NCBI GenBank assembly: GCA_964059195.1
Contig: CAXKWD010000001.1
Span: 218,744,484-218,808,483, forward strand
DNA length: 64,000 nt
Reading direction: 5' to 3'
Source of the DNA: Ectobius pallidus
Taxonomy: Eukaryota > Arthropoda > Insecta > Blattodea > Ectobiidae
Each line of letters starts with the position of its first letter. Within the stretch, counting starts at the first letter, position 1. Under the pieces are notes generated by a model. It was not told the origin of the DNA. It did not search any database and saw only the letters and a program-made list of their open reading frames with translations. Below, piece after piece: positions 55,522 to 64,000 of the stretch. Made by a program: the position numbers and the translations under genes.

Positions 55522-56094
55522 TATGTCATGAGTGGTTTTTAATAGTACCGTGTCAGTCTAAAATGATATTAAAATAATTTCAATGGTCGCGAAAATAATT
55601 TTGTAGTAAGCTACTACTCGAAGGAAGCTATGTAGTGGCTAATTTATTTATGTTATTGCAGGCTTGGAGATTGTAATAAGTGAATTTATGAGTTTATTAT
55701 AAAATCTTTCAAATCTCAATTTGTATTAATACAAACATCCATCAAATGACATCAGCGAGTTTATAAGTTTGAAATCAATTTAAAAATTTTTATTGGAATA
55801 GCTGGTTCCCACAAACAGTAATCCTGATGCTTGAATATAGTTATTCATATTATAACAAAGAACATTACTCTATTGATTTTATATATATGCTTTTTTGCAA
55901 TATTTCCGATGACGAACATTTGTATTATTAGAAGCGAATAGGTCAATAATGTACGTAGTGTGGGTGTTATAATTTATATGAGGCTTTGCCGGCTTATTGT
56001 TTCGTTACAGATACACAGCAGGCCTGATATGTTTCTGAAAATAGCATTTTTGAATTCAGGAACTTCAAATCATATATTTATGCTGACTATTTTA
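55522..56094. other. No feature recognised
   Basis: AT-rich; no gene or repeat end seen. Confidence 0.35.
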
Positions 56095-56462
56095 CTATTT
56101 GGTCTTTGATATTGACCAAAATAAAATAAAGACCAATAGGATAAAGACCAATCACGATCGTTCATCTTATATAATGCTTGCTATTAATATGAGGATGCTA
56201 TTTTATCTGATAAAATTGAAATAATATAAATGTCCATTGATTAAAACCAAAATTTCGATTCGGTGCAAGCCAATTCGTGTGCTTAAATTGAGTTTTGATA
56301 TAAGCAACAACCACGACGCCTTCCGTCTTGTGATGCGCACTATTGGTAGCATTGTGAACTCGGATTCATAGACTGTTCATTCATCTTTGAATAGTAGTAG
56401 TAGGAATAATACTAGGTACTATTTGTAGTGGTTAAAATGAATGAAATGGATATTTAGAATTA

Positions 56463-56545
56463 GAATTAGAATTGTTTTATTTTACCTGGTGGAATTAAGG
56501 CCATTAGGCCTTCTCTTCCATTCAACCAGGATTAATACAACTGAG
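56463..56545 (-). mobile_element. CR1/Jockey-like LINE 3' tail, minus
   Basis: The reverse complement of CTGGTGGAATTAAGGCCATT and GGCCTTCTCTTCCATTCAAC matches the tail style at 46800-46880. Severely 5' truncated. Confidence 0.6.
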
Positions 56546-57125
56546 CTTTACAATATTACAATAAAGTAAGTATGATACAAGTACAGTACAAAGTTACAAA
56601 TACACAGAAACATGATTATATTATTATCATTTAAGGCTTAGAACTAGTTCACTAGAGATAATATAATACATAAAAAACAATATGTTCAAATAGTTTGCTA
56701 CTTTGGCTACTAAGATTTAAACTATTACTAAAATATTAACTATTACTAAGAAATATGATGTGAAAGGATTTAAACTATTACTAAGAAATGTGATGTGAAA
56801 GAAAAGTGAAAAGTTGTGAATAATTGGAAACATTTTCAGTATTTAGATATGTGATGATTTATTGTTATTAATGTAAAACCAAGTCCCTAACTATGGCATC
56901 ATTGGTCAGCTTACGTAAGAATTGTATACCAATCGGATAAAGACCATAATTGATCATTGTTATTTGTACGAAAGGGAAGAGAACGACAGTGACATCTGGT
57001 GACATTCTGTATAATCTCTATAACGTGCTAGCACCTAAATTTTTACCATAACGGGCTCAGCTCGTACAATGAAATATTATCTAGATTGAGAGAGTTTCAA
57101 AACAACATAACATTGTTATTAGCAC

Positions 57126-58290
57126 CAGGGCCGTAGCTAGGCGGTGGCGAGATGGGCCCCCACCAAGGGCGCAGGTACAGAGAGGGCGCAAAATTAACCA
57201 TGAAAAATCCCGCCTTTTTTAGACTGGTGCAATTTATAAAGCAATAAAAATTCCACGTTAATGGAAGAAATCTTTCAGGTTATTAAAAATTATTGCACGT
57301 GAACTATCTGTAGTATTATGCCGATTGTCTACAAACAAAAAGCAGTCATGCAACGTTCTTTAATTAACACGTTTCTTATTGACAGAGTATGATAACATAA
57401 ATCAAGATATTCATGACCATGAGACAAGAACAGCAAATAATATAGCAATAACTAGACACAATCTTCAAATAACAGCAATGAGTCCCATTGCTATGGGAAT
57501 CAAAATATTCAATAAGCTTCCCCATGAGGTGAAGAATTTGTCCAAAAACAAATTCTGTAGAACTATGCGACATGTACTAGTAACTAATGCATAGCCTATT
57601 ATTCCTTGAATGAATTTAATCCAAATAACTTCATACTTCAACAATAATATTTATTTTTTTATTTTTAACCCTGTTAATAGTTTTTAATAGATAAACTTGA
57701 CAAACATTTCTTCTTTGTTAGAACAAAGGATCGACTTGAACTTAATCTCTCCAAACAACTATTTGTAACTTCCCTGAAGCGAAGCATTTTGTTTGGAAAT
57801 TTATGACAATGTTCAATAGGAACTCTACTATGTAGAACCTCAATGAACAATAAAGATTATTATTATTATTATTATTATTATAACAGTATGGAAATATAAA
57901 CGACAATAGAAATTAAAATGTACGTTATTATTGAGATGGAAGTGGTTTAACTATTCGAAAAAAGAATACTTTTACCTATATTAATGTGTTAAACATTTCA
58001 GTAGGCCTCAGGCCTATTATGTAATTTACTTTTGATACTAGATTTTATGATCTAATTATTTTTTAAGTAGTTCAATCGTCTGAAAATAAGGTTTTAGTAT
58101 CTTGAAAGTCCAACACATAAGTTCATTTTCAAATTGAGGTTTAGGTTTTCTTTGATAATAATAGTGTTTTTATATTAAAATAATAAACAATTTTACAGAA
58201 ATTTAAAAAGATTGTTCAGACCCCCTAGTACTGGAGGGCGCAGATTTGTCAAACTCGCCAAGGGCGCAGAAGGACCTTGCTGCGGCCCTG
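57126..58290. mobile_element. hAT-11 (CAGGGCCGTAGC termini) carrying a LINE end
   Basis: Left CAGGGCCGTAGCTAGG, right GCTGCGGCCCTG. Exact 8-bp duplication ATTAGCAC (57118-57125, 58291-58298). AAGGGCGCAG is repeated just inside both ends. A LINE end sits inside at about 57379-57892. Confidence 0.85.
57379..57892 (+). pseudogene. LINE RT C-terminus with (TTA)n tail
   Basis: The frame 57379-57594 reads HDHETRTANNIAITRHNLQ, GIKIFNKLPHEVKNLSKNKF and a stop: the C-terminal end typical of Jockey/CR1-like LINE polymerases (wording RxxNxxxPxHR ... KLYNxLPxxIK). A 3' untranslated part follows, ending AATAAAG and (ATT)n at 57858-57892. Catalytic domains are absent. Confidence 0.65.
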
Positions 58291-58796
58291 ATTAGCACAT
58301 ATTTATAATTTTATCACCCCCCCCCCCAGATTAAATTCCTGGTTGAGCCACTTTGTGTACCAATCTGAATTCTGCATTTTGAAACTAGGTGGATTCTCTT
58401 TGGGAGATGACGTATATAGCCTAATCAGCCGTACAATCCTCAGCCACCTATTAATACAAACACGACAGTTTCATTCATGACACTATAATAGGTTTATATC
58501 ATTGCGAATCATGGACACAGCCAGTTGCGGAACGAGTTATTCAACTTTTTACTGCTTGTTTAGAACGTAGGGAGATTTTCTTTTATTCATTCTATCTCGC
58601 AAACCGTTAAGTATTAGCCGCATTTCTTAGCAGTTCGGACGTAAGTGATATAGATTCCAATTCAACCTACATACTTAACTACCGGAAATATTAGCAGTGT
58701 TTTTTTTCAAAAATCTTTCACTACCATTAAAGTAGGATTAGACTGTGGTATAGGAATTAATATTAATAACAGCCACTGTAAATAACCCTTGGTGAC

Positions 58797-59059
58797 TACC
58801 ATGGAAGCCCAGAGGGTTCCAGGAGGTTGAGGCTCCCAGATTTTGAACATTCGGCACGTGAAGGGGGTAAGGTTGTCAGCCTTACGCACCGGCCGCTTTT
58901 ACCCCTCCTGGTACTCATTTCTGTTAGAGGCTGAGTCGACCCCAGGGCCATAGTGCCACCAGAAGGATTAGGTCAATTGAAAAACTCCAACGACCTCATC
59001 GGGAATCGAACCCGCGACCTTCCGGTTTGTAGAGCAGCCCCTACGCTACGGCGTACCCC
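58797..59059 (-). mobile_element. SINE-2 second copy, minus
   Basis: Same order as 22868-23167, with B box GGTTCGATTCC near 59000 and head GGGGTACGCCGTAGCG at 59059. Small deletions remove part of the A-box region (GCAGCCCCTACGC). Confidence 0.75.
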
Positions 59060-59892
59060 ATTATGGGGGTAAATTGTAAAATATTCACCTTCTTGGTCAA
59101 AATTAGCATTATTTTATTTTTGGACTAAAAAATACTGTTTAGGCCTACCTTAATGTATATGTTGGCTAAATTTCAGTGCCCTAAGACACTTTTAAATCTT
59201 CCTAATTATGCAATATTAAAAAAGCTTACTCGATAAATGTTTAAATCTTAGTGTTGAAAATAAATAATTTTTGAAAAAATTAAACTGCCTTCTGATGATT
59301 ATCATAGGTAATCCCACGAGAGTTGACGAGTTTATCGATAGATAGATTCCATGAATAAAAATGTAACGGATTATAAAAATAATAATTACTTTCGTGCTTT
59401 GTTGTATAAAAGCAAAACTAACAGCTGCGAGATCACGGCCTACTATGAATCAACCATCCATGAATCGATTAGAGTTACCATGTCGTTGTGACCAGTGCTA
59501 CCAATGGTGCATATAAGACATAGTTAACTTCATTCAGGTAAGCTAACAGCAGAACAGAATAAAAGCACACCAACTGGCTTGCACCGAATCGAAATTGTGT
59601 TTTTAATCAATGTAGGCCTACAATTCTATTATTTCAATTTCCAAACAACTTATGTTGTATAAAATAATCTGTTTTCGTGCTGCTTAATGACAACATGTGA
59701 CGTATTAATCACTGCACACTGATGCTTTCATGTCCAGTAACGAACAGACCATTTTACCCGGTAAAATATCATTCTCGCGATTCCTACAAGAATATTGTAA
59801 GATAAACGGCCGTGATTGGTCTATATCCGAGGGATTACTAAACGTTATTGGTCAATATCAAACACGGGGTGTATGATTGGAATAGTCAGAAT

Positions 59893-60407
59893 AAAATAAA
59901 ATCAGGTAAACTGATATAACAAAGTGCGAGAATGCTTTTGTTTAATCCGTTATACTTCAATTATGATATGCACAAAATAACTTATTTTTGTAATTTATTT
60001 CCGAGTTAAGCTCCAGATTGATACATTAAGCAGGACTTACGGAAGAACAAAGGTCTAGATTATTTTTAAAAATCAGATTAACATCGTCCAGCATCTGCAG
60101 AACTATAACTTAACAGATTTGTGATATCTTGACAATCGCACATTCACATAAAAAAGGCAACTGTTCCGGCTATGGGATTTCAACCAAGGACCTTCAAGAT
60201 GCGAGTCCAAGATGTTACTGTCTCGGTCACCTCGCTCAGTTTAACGGTGGAGTTAGATAAGCATATGTGAAGGAATAGTGTTAATTGGCATAGGTAGGCT
60301 AACTGTATTGCAACTTCCAAAGCCGTGTATGAATACTCTAAATTCTAAAACAATATGTTGTCATAATAACTGATTTGCATTTCATAAATTCTTTCTTATA
60401 TATTACC
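59893..60407 (+). mobile_element. Family K copy 6, 3' truncated, with tRNA-like block
   Basis: 5' end ATAAAATCAGGTAAACTG. A minus-strand tRNA-like block lies at 60165-60245 (GAGGTGACCGAGACAGTAAC and GGTTGAAATCCC). It stops near TTTCTTATATATTACCC before any CACTAAATTG module. Confidence 0.6.
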
Positions 60408-61720
60408 CTAAGCTTTGCATACTTGATATATAAGTAGTTACTAAAATATTCATACCAACATTATAAATCTGTAAATGTTGCTAAATTTTACCTAGCACGA
60501 ATTCATAATTTTAAATAAACTGTATAATTTGTTTGTCTCTGGTAATTAATTCCCTGATATCAACAAAATAATTATTAAAAGCACATAAAATTACGTAAGT
60601 TACATACAAATTACCATGCGGAATCCTGGAGTAGCTGTAACTCGCTCAATAAAAGCGTTTTTGAAACGTTTAGTAACGCAACAATCAAAAGGCTATCTGA
60701 AATTGAAACAAATCACTGCCGCTGTTGACGTCAGAATCAGTGGATGTGTTTTGTTTCTAATAGTGACGTAGCCCGAAGCGCTAGTTAAGTTGTATAAGTA
60801 GGCTTTGGATTCCTCATTCTTGAGAAATCTGACAGTGATTAGAAGTGAAGGGGACGGTAAAGTGGGTTTAAGTGGGTTTTGAACATTTCTCTGTCTCTTT
60901 AAGCATACTTTCTTTACATTTTTTTCTGAGAAGACTTATCTGTGATTAGATGTGAGATGTCTGGATGTTAATTGCTTCCAAGTGGCAGCTTGACAAGAGA
61001 TATCTTGACAATAAAATCCAGAGTTGTAAATACCTGGAGAATACAATCCTTGCACGTTTACAAAATGTTTTTAGAGCCCGGAAGTTGATGAAAAATCCTA
61101 TTTTTTAATAATGCACTATATTGCGTGCTTGTGTTAAAATGTGTACAAGACGTAAAATAAATAACAGAAAATCGGTGGTTCCCTTTTGCATACTTTTGCA
61201 TATTTTGTTAGTTTTGCTATATTGCATCATATTTGCTTAATATTACAATATTTGTGCATAATATTATTAATTTGTCGTATTTTTAATGACGTATTTCTGA
61301 CATACTATAAACATTATGCATATTTCATATATTATTAATTTGTCGTATTTTTAATGACATATTTCTGACACATTTTAAACATTATGCATATTCCAACATT
61401 GGCAGCTACAAGTGAATGTTTTGAGAACTGACTATACACTCATTGACAGCCTATTGTTTCGGAATTGATTGTCTAATATTAATGCGACATAAAATATCTG
61501 AATTTCTTTCAATAATAACTTACCAATGGCATATTTAGAAGAAAAAAACACGCAAGTTTTCCTATATCATTACTACAAATGGAGAAAAAATAATAATCAA
61601 TGTATGTAAACTTAAAAAAAAATCATGGTCACAATATGTATTTTTTTAATTATAAAAACTATTAACATTTAAAAAAAATCCATGCGTCAAATCTGTAGAA
61701 ACCATTAAGTAGGCCTATTG
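60408..61720. other. Unassigned DNA with a 66-bp tandem duplication
   Basis: At 61262-61390 a unit with TTATTAATTTGTCGTATTTT and AAACATTATGCATATT occurs twice. Surrounding TTTGCATA words recall hAT subterminal DNA (compare 48480-48570 and 49070-49160), but no termini were found. Confidence 0.4.
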
Positions 61721-62324
61721 AATAAACTGAAGTAACAAAGTGCCAGAATGCATTTGTTTAATCAGTGATATTTGCAATTATGATATGCAGAAAATAAGTT
61801 AGCCCGGGCGGCTTGGGTCGCTTAAATCCTAACAGGGAGAGGTAAAACTACGAAAAAGAAGAAAGAAAGAGAAAGAAAATAAGTTTTTTTTTTTAATCGA
61901 TTTCAGAGTTAAGCTCCAGATCGATTCATTAAGCAGGGCTTACGGAAGAACCAAGGTGTAGTTTGATAACCGTATGTGAAGGAATATGTCGGTAGTGTTA
62001 ATTGTCAAAGCTACCTGTATTGCCACTTCCAAAGCTGTATATGAACACTGGAAAACAATATGTTGTCATGAGAACTGATTTGCATTTGATAAATTCAGTA
62101 TAATACGATTACCATAAAATAGGCACTAAATTTGGCTTTACTCCGCTACCGGTCAACCGATTTGATAAAAAATCAAAGGCTTCTTCCCATGGACGTTATA
62201 AATGCGATAAAATCCGATAACGCGTATTTGAGTTACCGTGCGTACACACACATGGACAGACAGACGGATAGACATTATCCGCCCACTATACAATCTCATA
62301 AAATATCATTCTGGCACTTAATAA
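61721..62324 (+). mobile_element. Family K copy 7 (one module)
   Basis: AATAAACTGAAGTAACAAAG to CTGGCACTTAATAA. A GA-tailed retroposon fragment (GCCCGGGCGGCTTGGGT) has inserted at 61801-61880. One module (CACTAAATTTGGC) and a GACAGACAGACGGA run. The frame 62132-62383 is a module shadow. Confidence 0.65.
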
Positions 62325-62329
62325 AGATG

Positions 62330-62955
62330 TGGAAAAGTGACGTCACTAAAAAATTGTGTGACAAGTTTCATGTTGAAATATAGAAATCGTCATATTAATT
62401 TTTGAATAAGTCAAAAGCTAGTAAACTGACAGAAATAAAACTTCTTCCTAATATTATCTATTGCACCACGAGTATAGCCTATGTTTGAAAAATCAAATAT
62501 GTAGCTTTATAATAGTAGATAATAGAAGTTTCATCCACTTCCCCCCTGAAGAAATATGAAGAATTCGTAGAAAACGCTCTGATATTTACACGCTCCTTAA
62601 GTTCAGGTTGATATGTATCGTAGCACAGTTTACATGGATGGGCGGTTCTGAACAATTGCTCGCCTGAGGCTGAACTCATCAGAGCTGGTTGCCACAATGT
62701 TTATTCTCAGAGTCATTACCAACATCTCATGAATCTTCTTTATGACTCACTTAACATTCCCTACCTTATAAATTCTTCCTCACTCCAAGTTCAGTTTCAG
62801 CCATAAAATATTAACGATTAGATGTTCTGATTTCCTGAACTTTAACATTCTTGTCTCTACAACTAATTTTGCACGTGATAAATATTCCACCTTAAACCCT
62901 TATACACTTACAGATTACTGGAGATACGAATGCTATGACCATTAAAAGTACGCTA
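62330..62955. other. No gene seen
   Basis: AT-rich; the minus frame 62479-62697 has no motif. Confidence 0.35.
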
Positions 62956-64000
62956 TCTATATTAATAAAAGGAAGTGTCTGTCCTCCGTCTGTCTGTCTT
63001 CCGTCTGTCTTCCGTCTGTCTGTCCGCGATGCCCAGCGAAATCTACTCAACGCAGAGATCTGAAATTTTATAAGTAGGCGGACTAAAGGGTCGGAATGTG
63101 CACCTCGAAGCCGGAATTTTAATTTTCGCCTCCGTTCGTGAGTTATGAGTGAAAAACTGGCAGAAAACGTGCATTTTTTTGCGTTTTAGAAGCATCAGTT
63201 TCAGTAATAAATTTCAATATCAAATAACTTACAGATGGCTTTGGCTATTTTTGTCAACATACCTCATAGCCTACCTTGAAAATAAAAGCAACGCGATAGC
63301 TTGATTTTGTAAGTCCATCCTAGACAATTCATTTGTTTAGAGTGTCAAGGCCCACAGACATATGACATTTTCAACCTACACGGAAGAAGGATAATCAACC
63401 CTAAATATGGTCAAACATTGTTCGATTTGAACGAAACTCACTATACAGGGGTTTTCTGGGCCAAGGAACTCGAATCTGAGGTCGCTTTTACCAGGGGACG
63501 CTACCTAATCGTGGAATGCACTCCACGTGATTTAGGTGTTAATAATTATAATTTGAAATAATTATCGCGGGGGAAGCCGCGGGCACATGCGGGCACATGC
63601 TGTTTGTCTGTCTGTCCACGATGCCCATCGAAATCTACTGAACGCAAAGATCTGAAAATTTAAAGATAGATGGACTGAAAGGTGGGCGAATGCACCTCGA
63701 AGCCGAATTTTTAATTTTAGCTTTCGTTCGCGAGTTATGAGTAAAAAACTGGCAGAAAACGTGATTTTAGCGCTGTCGAAGCATCAGATTTCAGTAATAC
63801 ATTTCAATGTCAAATCAATTGCAGTTGGCTTTGGCTATTTTTGTCATACCATGGAAATAAAAGCATCGCGATCGCTTGAATGTTGTAAGCCCACGCTGGT
63901 CAATTCATTTGTTTAGAATGTCAAGGCCCGTAGACCTATGAAATTTTCAACCTACACGGAAGAGGGATAATCAACATAGACCTAAATATGGTTAAACATC
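62956..64000 (+). mobile_element. Helitron B dimer, cut by the window end
   Basis: Start A|TCTATATTAATAAAAGG, a CTTCCGTCTGT run, a full unit to CACATGC at about 63600, joined to TGTTTGTCTGTCTG and a second unit. It is near-identical to 5162-6200 including that internal junction, with one repeat unit fewer in the microsatellite. Confidence 0.9.

Larger units (their letters stand above)
56095..59858. mobile_element. Long-inverted-repeat element, about 3.8 kb
   Basis: The left arm (56095-56375) and right arm (59470-59858) are imperfect inverted repeats: TTTGATATTGACCAA, AGACCAATCACG, TTGATTAAAACC/TTTTTAATCAA, CGATTCGGTGCAAGCCA, and CACTATTGGTAGCA/TGCTACCAATGGTGC. The left flank element CTATTTGGTC has a counterpart near 59850. 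Inside are a LINE tail (56463-56545, minus), hAT-11 (57126-58290) and SINE-2 (58797-59059). No transposase frame is recognised, and the superfamily is unknown. Confidence 0.55.

Overview
The window looks like a stretch of a large, repeat-bloated insect genome. An American-cockroach-type (Blattodea) genome is my best guess. The guess rests on the RTE-like LINE with its AAGT-type tail, on tRNA-derived SINE heads, on many GT-AG/AT-rich Helitron and hAT relics, and on the frequent TAGGCCTA word. There are no operons, rRNA genes, CRISPR arrays or prokaryotic signals. Almost every long reading frame is a microsatellite artefact, a transposon relic or a shadow. Names such as Helitron A-E, hAT-1 to hAT-11, families K, V, Y, F, the TTAA family and L1-L4 are mine, used only to connect copies within the window.

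The only host gene piece I can support is a small minus-strand exon at 17601-17681. It has a splice acceptor, a short 5' leader, an ATG, 20 codons and a GTGAGT donor in phase 1. It reads like the first coding exon of an ELOVL fatty-acid elongase, so the surrounding DNA is probably intronic or flanking.

Layout. 1-4990: hAT fragment, a TA-flanked mariner-type element containing a hAT element, and a broken RTE-like LINE (L1). 5044-11465: three nested stacks: Helitron D containing a Helitron B multimer, hAT-1 containing hAT-2 and K, and hAT-3 containing a composite Helitron. 11955-16482: families V and K, then a LINE (L2) split by a Helitron that itself carries a hAT. 16997-18667: a MITE, the exon, and a TTAA-flanked element split by a SINE. 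19036-24914: Helitrons, SINEs and an inverted-repeat mariner split by Helitron A. 25298-33264: foldbacks, low-complexity DNA, LINE RNase H, hAT and TTAA elements. 33543-38462: a pogo/Tigger-type element stuffed with two Helitrons, a mariner MITE and a snap-back tRNA-derived retroposon. 38693-49060: family Y tandem repeats, hAT elements, a LINE RT frame of 293 codons and more K copies. 49326-64000: LINE and Helitron composites, a 3.8-kb long-inverted-repeat element, two more K copies and a dimeric Helitron running off the end.

The most interesting theme is Helitron concatenation. Different or identical Helitron units are joined head to tail; two loci share one internal junction, two share another, and one composite can be compared with an exact empty site in a paralogous hAT copy. 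This shows that composites were inserted, or remobilised, as single A|T insertions.
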